From the NCBI GenBank assembly GCA_032718475.1, contig JAUCBJ010005859.1, forward strand, positions 1 to 28,349: a stretch of DNA of 28,349 nucleotides. Reading direction: 5' to 3'. The translations under genes were made by a program, and so were the position numbers. Numbering within the stretch: position 1 is the stretch's first letter; each line of letters starts with the position of its first letter. The stretch comes from Nemertoderma westbladi. Lineage: Eukaryota > Xenacoelomorpha > Nemertodermatida > Nemertodermatidae. The notes under the pieces were generated by a model. The model was not told the origin of the DNA and did no database searches. It worked only from the letters and a program-made list of their open reading frames with translations. Shown one piece after another: positions 1 to 8,391 of the stretch.

Positions 1-235
1 TGTTTATATCAGTATAAAAACATCTGATCAAAAAATGCAAGAATCGAAAGTGAAAAAAATATAATTTCATAGTAGTGAGGTACAAAAATATTTACTGTTT
101 TTCACACTAACTTTTTGTTTTTCATATATTTTGGGAAAAATAAGTGGCAAAATTTAAAATTTACATTTTGGTTTCAGTTTGGTTCCGGTTCGGCTCCTCT
201 ATAGTTCGGTCGATCCCTATAGTTCTGGGATCGTG

Positions 236-326
236 GAGGGGGGTGGGGGGGGGGGGGGGGGGTGGTGCTATGGTGGGGGGCCTCGGCCCCTTCGCTCCCA
301 CCCCCCCCCCCCCCCCCCCCCCCCCC
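236..326. repeat. Long G-run followed by long C-run
   Basis: A G-rich run (about 237-262, broken by single T) is followed by GGGGGGCCTCGGCCCC and a C-run of about 25 bases ending near 326. The halves are complementary and could fold into a long G:C hairpin, and the G strand could form quadruplexes. Copy B has the C-run and the GGGGCCTCAGCCCC core but lacks the long G-run. Glycine-rich and proline-rich frames across this tract are composition artefacts. Confidence 0.8.
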
Positions 327-1070
327 TCCTAAATACGGCCCTGTTAATAATATGAGTTTACATTGGCCTACATTGGAAATGTTTTATTTTGTGTTAACAT
401 TATGGGGGACCGAGTTCAAATTCGGTATTTCGTATTTGACACAGCAAATGTTAGATGACATGGTATTCATCACTGTCCAGCCGCCACTGGATTGGATATG
501 CTTTGAAATTGTCCCATCCACCACCCAAAACGCAGGTTAAAGTAACAAATTATAACCACATTCTATAATGTCTCAAGGTGGTGACTTGTTAACAGGAGCA
601 GAGCATATATGATTGATCCAAATGCGAGAAGCTATCTTATGCATACGAACATGGACTTTATTTAGTCAAACTCTATACAGTAACTGGCCCAATACGAATA
701 TAATCAGAAATACGTACATTAATAATGTTGTGTTTCAACTTTGAAACAATATGATAAAGATTTGTATAAAAAATTGGGGGGTGGGGGTGGGAGTCTGTGT
801 CATCGGAAAATGACACTATATTACGGGTCATGGTGTACATGTACAACGCGAACAAATAAAACAATGTCGAAATAATTAAACAAATACTGTGCTAAATACC
901 AGAGCTACCTATATTCTGGAATTAGCATTGTTTTAATCACTGTAACTGTTTAGCATAGGAATAGTGTAGGTCAAATAATATAACAACATTGTTACAACAT
1001 TGTTATATATAACAACAAAGACAATAAATTGTAAATCTCGCAAAATAATTTGAATATCTACAGTATAAGG

Positions 1071-1562
1071 ATGACTTCATTAAAGAGAAGCATTAAAAGC
1101 AGGGTGATTGATTTGGGCAAGGGGTCGAAGGTGGGCAATATGGTGGATTTTAGTAAAGGTAAAACTGTGGGAGGGATCATTCTACCTAACAATATTCCTA
1201 TAGCAAAGGTGTCAAATACAGTAAAGAAATTACACACCTGTACGCGGGTACAAACTAAAGTGTCAAAAAAAGAGAAAAGGCTACGGCCACCTATGAATGA
1301 TGAGGTGATGAAAGAGCTAATGATGTGTTTGAGAAATCGAGGGCCGAATGCATTACCTGGAATCGGGGATGTTTTAGGAAAACGCCTCAAAGGCCACGGG
1401 TATTACAAAGCCTTCATGGTTCTACACAAGTTCCTATTTCTCAGACAAGATTATCCAAATTTTCGGAAATGGATGGTAAAGAACTGCGGCGTCACGAGTC
1501 TGCCATACATCGGCCGTTGCTATAAAAGTCTTAGTATCATAACTGACGCGTTCTGTTATTGA
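1071..1562 (+). CDS. BAF-like domain protein with basic N-terminal extension, copy A
   Basis: The frame encodes 163 aa from the first ATG at 1071. It stays open 21 bp upstream to a TTG, but ATG is the sensible eukaryotic start. Residues about 88-163 resemble barrier-to-autointegration factor (BANF1): ALPGIGDVLGKRL matches the helix-hairpin-helix DNA-binding motif, followed by a YKAFMVLHKFLFL-type helix, FRKWMVKNCG, and a C-terminal CYKSLSIITDAF segment. BAF itself is about 89 aa, binds double-stranded DNA and LEM-domain proteins at the nuclear envelope, and compacts DNA. Here about 85 extra N-terminal residues are rich in Lys/Arg (for example SKKEKRLRPP) with no domain I recognise. The fold call rests on motif similarity; function is inference. 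No introns are visible. A near-identical partner lies at 4107-4598. Confidence 0.72.
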   Translation: MTSLKRSIKSRVIDLGKGSKVGNMVDFSKGKTVGGIILPNNIPIAKVSNTVKKLHTCTRVQTKVSKKEKRLRPPMNDEVMKELMMCLRNRGPNALPGIGDVLGKRLKGHGYYKAFMVLHKFLFLRQDYPNFRKWMVKNCGVTSLPYIGRCYKSLSIITDAFCY

Positions 1563-1684
1563 ATTACAAATTATAACTTAATAACATTATGTAGATATTT
1601 ACTCAGCCTACTACTGTATGTACCGGTATGTGCATTATCATATTGAATATATAGATCAAATATAATAAGTATAATTTTTTACTA

Positions 1685-1707
1685 ATTAAATACATCTTAA
1701 TAATAAA
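1685..1707 (+). other. Candidate poly(A) signals of BAF-like copy A
   Basis: ATTAAA occurs at 1685-1690 and AATAAA at 1702-1707, about 120-145 bp after the stop codon. Copy B keeps the ATTAAA (4726-4731), but the segment holding AATAAA is replaced by unrelated bases. The two genes may therefore end their transcripts differently. This is motif evidence only. Confidence 0.35.
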
Positions 1708-2040
1708 TTTTGAATCCATCGGGGAAATATATGTAGATTTATGATATGGTAAACGGTGGGAAGGTCCCTACAATATACATTAAATGGATTAAGTAGAAAT
1801 CAAATGCCATACACTAAACTGTATATGTTTTGGAAAACGTTGTCCTCCACCCCACCCTCCAATTTTTGGTTTCTGAGTTCGCTATATCCATCCATGTTTG
1901 TTATCAGGTAAATAACAACTAAATGTTAACCTCTACAGAAAGATAAAGTAGATGAAACAAAGTATTTCAAGAAGCTGAGTTAACTGAATAGAAACTGAAA
2001 TAAGGTATACAGTAGGCCCAAATTTTCTATCAAAATGTAA

Positions 2041-2321
2041 TGCCTGTATTGCTTTGCAGCAAACGAGATCAATGAGATTCCATGAAAAGATCCATAAGTT
2101 GTTAGGTTGCCCTTTTTTGAGGCATGGACCAACTTATTTGTTTTCCTATCTTGAGGGACTCTCTTTGTCCTATACATGTCAATAATAATGAAATGAATGA
2201 GCTCCAAACACTGATGAATTTTAATGACCTCAGCGGGCATGCCATGTACTGTACTGGCGAGATTGGTCTTGATGCTCTTTGCTACAATCTTGTTTTCCGA
2301 AAAGGCGATATCTGTGACCAC
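2041..2321 (-). pseudogene. Decayed LINE reverse-transcriptase fragment
   Basis: Read on the minus strand, the conceptual protein contains a KKGNLTTYGSFHGISLIS string, the amino-terminal part of a non-LTR reverse transcriptase (the usual pattern is KKGxxxxxxxxRGISLLS). It lacks the catalytic region and is followed by degenerate sequence. A better-preserved copy of the same family is on the minus strand at about 17760-19150. The fragment abuts the right edge of duplicated block A and is absent beside block B, so it belongs to the spacer. Confidence 0.7.
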
Positions 2322-2329
2322 TAACTCAG

Positions 2330-2790
2330 ATAGTTAACTCGAGTGTCACGGACTTCATAGGCATCAGTTTCGGTTTACAGAAAACATATTGCTGTTGATT
2401 TTGAATATATATTTCACCTTGTAAAGGAAGAACTTCTTTCAGTGGAGCTGACGACATTGTTAAATGTTAAAATACTGAAATAACATAGCATACGACAGTA
2501 CGACTGTACGAGTACACTCTGACCTGTACCATAATACAGTAATACTGCAGTACCGGTATGGAGCGATCGTATTGTCTAGGCCTACTGTATCATATTATTA
2601 CTTTGGTTATTTGGTTAACCTGATGATTGGGTGTTTGCACATATGACGGCGCCAGGCACTTCTGAAATACACATTTTCTCTCGTTTTCATTACCCCAACT
2701 TTTCAATCTATTTATTGCAAAATACCCTTCAAAGAAACATGAATGTAGATATTATAAAGATATTAGTAGGAAATGTGAGTCAGGAAATGT
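2330..2790. other. Intergenic spacer, no gene seen
   Basis: I see no coding region or RNA gene here. It contains several TACAGTA/TACTGTA words (about 2535 and 2582) and short palindromes such as TACCGGTA. Confidence 0.5.
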
Positions 2791-2794
2791 TTGT

Positions 2795-2866
2795 AAATTT
2801 CCGGAAATTTCCTATACATTTTCCGGAAATTTCTTTTACATTTGCGGATTTTCCGGAAATTTCCTA
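2795..2866. repeat. Three clustered TTCCGGAAATTTC motifs
   Basis: Near-identical copies of TTCCGGAAATTTCC (the middle one ending TTCTT) lie about 25-30 bp apart. Each contains the palindrome TTCCGGAA and a GGAAATTTCC string that fits the NF-kappaB/Rel consensus; TTCCGGAA also offers back-to-back ETS cores. It may be a decayed short tandem repeat or a regulatory cluster. Confidence 0.6.
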
Positions 2867-4106
2867 TTTTATTAATTATTTTATTTAGCACATTCTGAAA
2901 ACATATAGTAATAAACACAAGAGTAGAGTAAACAGTACAAACAAGGAATTCCTGCTTAGATGTGTTTAGGTTGTCCTTGTCTTTTATTTCCTTGAAAAAC
3001 ATATTTCAGGAAAACTCAACTCATATCCCTATATATTAGACGTGGAAATTAGAAATTTGATGCAGGTTCCTGTTTATATCAGTATAAAAATAGTGAATAA
3101 AAATAGTGAATAGTGAACAAAATATAATTTCATAGTAGTGAGCTACAATAATATTTACTGTTTTTCACACTAAATTTTTGTTTTTGTTTTTCATATATTT
3201 TGGGAAAAATAAGTGGAAAAATTTAAAATTTCCATTGTGGTTTCAGTTTGGTTCCGGTTCGGCTCCTCTATAGTTCGGTCGATCCCTATAGTTCTGGGAT
3301 CGTGGTGGGGGGCGTGGGGCCTCAGCCCCTTCGCCTCCCCCCCCCCCCCCCCCCCCCCGCTCTTAAATACGGCCCTGTTAATAATAGAGTTTACATAGGC
3401 CTACATTGGAAATGTTTTATTTTGTGTTAACATTATGGGGGACCGAGTTCAAATTCGGTATTTCGTATTTGACACAGCAAATGTTAGATGACATGGTATT
3501 CATCACTGTCCAGCCGCCACTGGATTGGATATGCTTTGAAATTGTCCAATCCACCACCCAAAACGCAGGTTAAAGTAACAAATTATAATCACATTCTATA
3601 ATGTCTCAAGGTGGTGGTGACTGGTAAACAGGAGCAGAGCATATACGATTGATCCAAATGCGAGAAGTTATCTTATGCATATGAATATGGACTTTATTTA
3701 GTCAAACTCTATACAGTAACTGGCCCAATACGAATATAATCAGAAATACGTACAGTAATAATGTTGTGTTTCAACTTTGAAACAATATGATAAAGATTTG
3801 TATAAAAAATTTGGGGGGTAGGGGTGGGAGTCTGTGTCATCGGAAAATGACACTATATTACGGGTCATGGTGTATAACGCGAACAAATAAAACAATGTCG
3901 AAATAATTAAACAAATACTGTGCTAAATACCAGAGCTACCTATATTCTGGAATTAGCATTGTTTTAATCACTGTAACTGTTTAGCATAGGAATAGTGTAG
4001 GTCAAATAATATAACAACATTGTTACAACATTATTATATACAGTATAACAACAAAGACAATAAATTGTAAATCGCGCAAAATAATTTGAATATCTATAGT
4101 ATAAGG

Positions 4107-4598
4107 ATGACTTCATTAAAGAGAAGCATTAAAAGCAGGGTGATTGATTTGGGCAAGGGGTCGAAGGTGGGCAATATGGTGGATTTTAGTAAAGGTAAAA
4201 CTGTGGGGGGGATCATTCTACCTAACAATATTCCTATTGTAAAGGTGTCAAATACAGTAAAGAAATTACACACCTGTACGCGGGTACAAACTAAAGTGTC
4301 AAAAAAAGAGAAAAGGCTACGGCCACCTATGAATGATGAGGTGATGAAAGAGCTAATGATGTGTTTGAGAAATCGAGGGCCGAATGCATTACCTGGAATC
4401 GGGGATGTTTTAGGAAAACGCCTCAAAGGCCACGGGTATTACAAAGCCTTCATGGTTCTACACAAGTTCCTATTTCTCAGACAAGATTATCCAAATTTTC
4501 GGAAATGGATGGTAAAGAACTGCGGCGTCACGAGTCTGCCATACATCGGCCGTTGCTATAAAAGTCTTAGTATCATAACTGACGCGTTCTGTTATTGA
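4107..4598 (+). CDS. BAF-like domain protein with basic N-terminal extension, copy B
   Basis: This is a 163-aa frame from the ATG at 4107, identical to copy A except for one residue (Val for Ala at residue 45) and, by eye, two silent changes. The C-terminal BAF-like domain, including the GIGDVLG helix-hairpin-helix at residues 97-103, is unchanged. Much lower divergence in the coding part than in the flanks argues that the product is, or recently was, under selection, or that gene conversion has acted. The immediate leader differs from copy A: ATATACAGTATAAC here against ATATATAAC there. Confidence 0.72.
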   Translation: MTSLKRSIKSRVIDLGKGSKVGNMVDFSKGKTVGGIILPNNIPIVKVSNTVKKLHTCTRVQTKVSKKEKRLRPPMNDEVMKELMMCLRNRGPNALPGIGDVLGKRLKGHGYYKAFMVLHKFLFLRQDYPNFRKWMVKNCGVTSLPYIGRCYKSLSIITDAFCY

Positions 4599-4725
4599 AT
4601 TACAAATTATAACTCAATAACATTATGTAGATATTTAGTCAGCCTACTACTGTATGTACCGGTATGTGCATTATCATATTAAATATATAGATCAAATATA
4701 ATAAGTACTGTATAATTTTTTACTA

Positions 4726-4731
4726 ATTAAA
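4726..4731 (+). other. Candidate poly(A) signal of BAF-like copy B
   Basis: An ATTAAA hexamer lies about 128 bp after the stop codon of copy B, at the position equivalent to ATTAAA in copy A. The nearby AATAAA of copy A is missing here. Confidence 0.3.
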
Positions 4732-5121
4732 TACATCCATTGAGGTTGTGGATAATTTTGAATCCATCGGGGAAATATATGTACAGTATATTTATGATAT
4801 GGTAAACGGTGGGAAGGTCCCTACAATATACATTAAATGGATTAAGTAGAAATCAAATGCCGTACACTACTGTATATGTTTTGGAAAACGTTGTCCTCCT
4901 CCCCACCCTCCAATTTTTGGTTTCTGAGTTCCCTATGTCCCTCCATGTTTGTTATCAGGTAAATAAAAACTAAATGTTAACCTCTACAGAGAGATAAAGT
5001 AGAGGAAACAAAGTATTTCAAGAAGCTGAGTTAACTGAAAAGAAACTGAAATAAGGTATACAGTAGGCCCAAATTTTCTATCAAAATGTTTTTGCTATCG
5101 TGGCAGTCAGTCTAGCGACAT

Positions 5122-5144
5122 GGGGGGGGGGGGGGGGGGGGGGG
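5122..5144. repeat. Poly(G) tract of about 23 bases
   Basis: An uninterrupted run of G just right of duplicated block B. Its length is likely to be unreliable in assembly. The sequence after it, TTACAGTGGCTCGTTATTG, resembles a motif seen again near 8411, 16955 and 17126. Confidence 0.85.
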
Positions 5145-5478
5145 CAGGCAGGTTACAGTGGCTCGTTATTGCTTAGGATTTTTATTTGCTCTAAGTCACA
5201 GTCACAGTCGTTAACAAGTTTGACAAAAACCAATAACACTTTTTTTGTCAACAAAAAATGTAATGTTGAATTAAATTTCAAAGTAATTTCCATGACATTT
5301 ATTTTTTAAACTAGCTAATTTTTTATAAATATTATAGAGAACGTGTTAGTTATCAATTTTGATAAATATTTTTGTTCTAGAACACATTTTTTTATACTAG
5401 CTAGTTTTTTCTACTTTTTTATAAATGTTATAGAACACGTGTTAGGTATCAATTTTTATAAATATTCTTGTTCTAGAA

Positions 5479-5853
5479 GGCGGGGTAGCTCAGTTGGTTG
5501 AGCGCCGGGCCTGCAATCTATTGGTTGTAGGTTCAGCCCCGCCAGGGTCCACTCAGCCTTTCATCAACTGGGGTCGATGAAATGAGTACCAGTTAAATAA
5601 CTGGGAGCAAATCTTGGGATAGGGGTAGCGCCCACCCCTACCCTCGGCCAGCAGATAGGAGTAGCGCCCACCCCTCCCCTCGGGTAGCAGATAGGAGTAG
5701 CTCCCACCCCTACCTTCGTGTGGCAGATAGGAGTAGGGCCCGCCACTGCCCTCGTTTAGCAGATAGGAGTAGTGCCCACCCCTACCCTCGGGTAGCAGCT
5801 ATCGAAAGAGGAGCCTTCGGGTCGCCTCCGGCTTCGGCCGACTGTTTTTTTTT
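5479..5853 (+). mobile_element. tRNA-derived SINE-like element
   Basis: The head (5479-5544) is tRNA-like. GGCGGGG and CCCCGCC can pair as a 7-bp acceptor stem, GCTC/GAGC as a D stem, TAGCTCAGTTGG is a good RNA polymerase III A box, and GGTTCAGCCCC at 5530-5540 is a fair B box. The anticodon and T arms are degenerate, so it is not a working tRNA. The next part, with CCTTTCATC, GGGGTCGATGAAATGAG and TACCAGTT (about 5555-5600), resembles the central domain I recall from cephalopod and other metazoan SINEs (Ceph/Meta type); that match is from memory. Then come 36-bp tandem units and a T-run (5845-5853). Confidence 0.72.
5615..5800 (+). repeat. 36-bp minisatellite inside the SINE-like element
   Basis: The anchor GCAGATAGGAGTAG recurs at 5651, 5687, 5723 and 5759, and GCAG again at 5795, giving an exact 36-bp period. 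Between anchors is GCCCACCCCTACCCTCG with substitutions. An earlier partial unit starts near 5615. Because 36 is a multiple of 3, spurious reading frames run through it. Confidence 0.9.
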
Positions 5854-5999
5854 AGGTATCAATTTTGATAAATATTTTTGTTCTAGAACCCATTTTTTAT
5901 AATAGCTAGTTTTTTTCAATTTTCTTTTATAAATGTTATAATACGTGTTAGTTATCAATTTTCATGAATATTTTTGTTCTATATCACATTTTTTCTGAA

Positions 6000-6670
6000 C
6001 ATTTTTTTGGAAAAAAATACAATCTTTCTGTCAGAAGGTCAAATATTTGTTCTAAAAAAAAACCTCATGATAAAAGCCTTTTTCATATGGATAAAATTTG
6101 TCAAACTATGGGTACCCAAGGTGTAGTAATGGCGGAAATTTCACTATGGAAGAAGCTTCGATGGACGATATTTATGCTGAAATAGGCCCAGATAAAATTG
6201 AGAAGACTTACAAGAAATAAAACGACGCAGGTGGTGGCAAAAAGTCTACTATTTTTGCCACCGGATTAGTTATTTTTGGCTTTTGGGAGTAATCAGGTGT
6301 TATTTGCCATAGGAGAGGCATGAATTTTGATAATATAAAACATATTAATTATTATTTAAATTTAATTTAATCGGCAATTCTTGGTAAAAACTTAAAACGA
6401 TTTTGGTTTTCATTAAATTGGTTCAGGGCCAGGTAGGGTACCACAACAATGAAAATGAATGTATATAAGATCATAATTTATATTGATAATACGAATCAAT
6501 AATAATAATAATGTTAAGTAAGAACAGTAGCACAACCTAGACCGACAACCGCGATATAAATACACACCATATATTAACGATACCCATACTAATTATTTCA
6601 GATACAATTTCGCAGTTTCAGAACCCAAAACTAGCACACACAATCGGAGATTCTAACAATATCGATTGTG
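6000..6670. other. AT-rich intergenic stretch with one dispersed-repeat piece
   Basis: No gene is recognisable. At 6288-6340 the words GGAGTAATCAGGTGTTATTTG and ATGAATTTT match the dispersed repeat at 8484-8540. The right end is probably the 3' flank of the minus-strand eEF1B gene; TTTAAT words near 6360-6370 would read ATTAAA on that strand. Confidence 0.4.
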
Positions 6671-6677
6671 ACCTACT

Positions 6678-7349
6678 CTATATCTTCTGGAAGGCAACCA
6701 CATCGACGCTCTGAACAAATTCTTCGTGCTCCGTGATACTCTCTTCGAGAAAGTCAGTCCCGACCTTGGCGTCCTCAACTACGCAACTGATCTGGAGTTT
6801 CTTTACACCGTAGGCGACGGGAACGAGCTTCGAAGCCCCCCAGATTAAACCATCGGTTGCCACAAGCCGAACCAGTCGCTCCATCTCCTCCAGATCCGTC
6901 TCATCCGACCACGGTTTTACGTCGAGGATTATCGTAGACTTGGCGATCACCCCTTTCTTTACTGCCTTCTTATCGGCGTAGGCGGCTAACCTCTCCTCCC
7001 GAATTCTTTCCGCTTCTGCGTCTTCCTCAGAGTCGGAACCAAACAAATCCATATCGTCGTCGTCGTCGTCGCCTCCGGCCGCACCGGCGCCGTTCACCGC
7101 CGGCCCGTACGACTCGGCGGGATTCTTCACTCCCGGCCAGGAGGAGCGTTCCTCTGAGCTGTAGGAGGCGATCTGTTTGTACCAGCGGAGCGCGTGGTTT
7201 TGCGTCGATGGGGGCGGTTTTTCTCCCACGGCCTCGAACACAGCCACGTCGGCCTGACTGCAGACGAAGCCGTCAATGTAACTGCGGCAACGTAAGTAGT
7301 CGTTGAGCGCTGATACTCCAACCTCAGATGAAAGGTTTGTGAAACCCAT
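6678..7349 (-). CDS. EEF1B2: Elongation factor 1-beta (guanine nucleotide exchange factor of eEF1A)
   Basis: A complete 223-aa frame with ATG at 7349 and TAG at 6678-6680. It aligns throughout with animal eEF1B (alpha/beta-type) subunits, which are about 225 aa. Residues 1-80 form the GST-C-like N-terminal region ([23 protein letters not shown]). Residues 94-110 are the acidic linker ending [12 protein letters not shown], the usual casein kinase 2 site. Residues 135-223 are the catalytic exchange domain, with [25 protein letters not shown] and a C-terminal VDVVAFQKI. The protein catalyses GDP release from eEF1A in translation elongation, as part of the cytosolic eEF1 complex. Animal orthologues usually have several introns; this copy has none. 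It is either a well-preserved retrogene or the main gene of an intron-poor genome. GC content exceeds that of its surroundings. Confidence 0.95.
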   Translation of the reverse strand: MGFTNLSSEVGVSALNDYLRCRSYIDGFVCSQADVAVFEAVGEKPPPSTQNHALRWYKQIASYSSEERSSWPGVKNPAESYGPAVNGAGAAGGDDDDDDMDLFGSDSEEDAEAERIREERLAAYADKKAVKKGVIAKSTIILDVKPWSDETDLEEMERLVRLVATDGLIWGASKLVPVAYGVKKLQISCVVEDAKVGTDFLEESITEHEEFVQSVDVVAFQKI

Positions 7350-7985
7350 TGTGCAGAATGTATGACTTAGATTAGATTATTGCTGTATTGAATACGTGAT
7401 AAAGATTGTAAAGTCTGAAACTGCGAAACTGTACCGTACCGTTTGCCGTTACTAGGTTCTGAGGTTATTGCAGTGCGTTGCTGTAGCGTGTACTGGTGTA
7501 CCTCAGCAGTACCTTAGCTGGAGTCAAGACAGACGGGATGTAATAATAGTGGCTCTTCGAGTGAAGGATGCAGAGCACAAGACAGCAGGAGCAGCGGTGC
7601 GGATATAGGCCTACCGGTATACTGTATACAGCAATGTGCCTTTCAATTTTACCGTGCTGCAGACAGTTCCGTGAGGTACACGCTGTAAATGTATTTTTTT
7701 CACCGCAATTAGCATAATTAACTGCTTTTATCTTAGCTTCTCGAATGCCACACGTAATACGTAAATTCTACTTGGCAAATTTCTAATACTAGTAAAGGTT
7801 AGTGTCGTCTGGAATGTATTCCCAAGGTAGCTGTACAGTGTGTTTATAACTTTAATGGGATCGCTCTTGTAGGTGAGCGTATCAGATTTGCATAGTCTTT
7901 CCCCTCAGTGGAACTTTATAATCTTTTAGTAGATTTACTGGGTTTTTCTGTGAAAGGTCTAAATATTGTATAAAATATATTTACT
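7350..7985. other. Upstream region of the eEF1B gene, no further gene seen
   Basis: This should contain the minus-strand promoter and leader of eEF1B. I see no clear TATA box. It includes short palindromes (TACCGGTA, GTATACTGTATAC near 7615-7627) and TCTGAAACTGCGAAA at 7414-7428, which is complementary to a word beyond the 3' end of the gene. Confidence 0.4.
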
Positions 7986-8099
7986 GATGACCTTCTTAAG
8001 GCACCTGATATCCTCATCTTAACCGAAACATTCTCAACAAAAGATAGCAACATCCCAGGCTACAACTTTCTCGATTTAAACAATTTAAACCACACTTAA
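7986..8099 (+). pseudogene. LINE endonuclease fragment (N-terminal part)
   Basis: The frame starting at 7986 reads APDILILTETFS then NIPGYNFLDL before a stop. This is the conserved start of an APE-type endonuclease of non-LTR retrotransposons; the glutamate of the TET motif is a catalytic residue of that family. The fragment is about 38 codons, with nothing alignable after the stop. It could be the 5' piece of the LINE whose later endonuclease part begins near 9676, split by other repeats. Confidence 0.6.
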
Positions 8100-8240
8100 A
8101 CTCCTCGAGAAGTTAAAACCATGTGGAACATTTTAGTCATGTACTGTTATGTCCAAGCTGACACTACCGTAGCTGTGATGAACTGCAGTAATTGATGAAT
8201 TATGAGGAATTAATAATTGATGGTGTGATACGAACAGACG

Positions 8241-8391
8241 TGTGTCACAGCCACCCTTGCGACCCCTGCACTCCAGGGGTCCTCCACTCCAGGGCCAGTG
8301 GGGGCGCAGTAGATTTTTGAGACAGGGGGGAAAACTCGTCGCAAAACCCGCCTTGGCGAATTCATATCCTGCCTCAATGTTAAATTCTCCA
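8241..8391. other. GC-rich repeat-like stretch
   Basis: It contains two close copies of CACTCCAGGG and a GTGGGGGCGCAGTAG word resembling the G-rich words near 9480-9540. No gene is seen; likely part of a dispersed repeat. Confidence 0.35.

Larger units (their letters stand above)
1..2038 (+). repeat. Left copy of a duplicated block of at least 2 kb (copy A)
   Basis: This stretch matches 3071-5089 almost base for base in the same orientation, apart from indels. The match begins at base 1, so the true left edge may lie outside the window. It stops at the shared string ending ATCAAAATGT, after which copy A runs into LINE sequence. Layout: AT-rich leader, a G-run/C-run tract (236-326), about 700 bp with no recognisable gene, the BAF-like frame, then about 470 bp of 3' flank. 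Flanks differ from copy B by roughly 2-3 percent substitutions by eye. I see no terminal inverted repeats or target-site duplication. Confidence 0.9.
3071..5089 (+). repeat. Right copy of the duplicated block (copy B)
   Basis: Homologous to 1-2038, starting at the shared TGTTTATATCAGTATAAAAA and ending at the shared ATCAAAATGT. Relative to copy A it has three 5-bp insertions (at 4039-4045, 4706-4712 and 4782-4788), a shorter G/C tract (about 3304-3358) and a replaced segment in the 3' flank of the gene. The 1.03-kb spacer 2039-3070 is not repeated after copy B within the window. Confidence 0.9.
5311..5995 (+). repeat. AT-rich tandem repeat of about 85 bp, split by a SINE-like insertion
   Basis: Four imperfect units are visible, at about 5311-5397, 5398-5478, 5852-5904 (partial) and 5905-5995. 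The shared core is CGTGTTAG(T/G)TATCAATTTT followed by GATAAATATTTTTGTTCTAGAAC. Units two and three are separated by the SINE-like element, so the insertion went into a pre-existing array, or a unit doubled around it. Confidence 0.8.

Noticed and set aside
144-540. Glycine- and proline-rich frames
   Set aside because: They come from the poly(G) and poly(C) tracts; copy B does not preserve the same glycine-rich protein and no other coding signal is present.
1050-1070. A longer BAF-like product beginning at 1050 (and 4086 in copy B)
   Set aside because: The codon is TTG, not ATG. The first ATG at 1071 (4107) is a better eukaryotic start.
1058-1390. Minus-strand 110-aa frame opposite the BAF-like gene
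   Set aside because: It is antisense to a frame with clear BAF-like motifs, and the same shadow occurs in copy B.
2211-2245. Hammerhead ribozyme core (CTGATGA)
   Set aside because: No GAAA box or flanking stems are present; other CTGATGA words at 2622 and 7985 also lack them.
5479-5551. Functional tRNA gene
   Set aside because: Acceptor and D stems pair, but the anticodon and T arms do not, and the sequence continues into a SINE-like body.
5564-5902. Proteins with repeats such as GVGATPIC
   Set aside because: They are by-products of the 36-bp tandem array, whose length is divisible by three.
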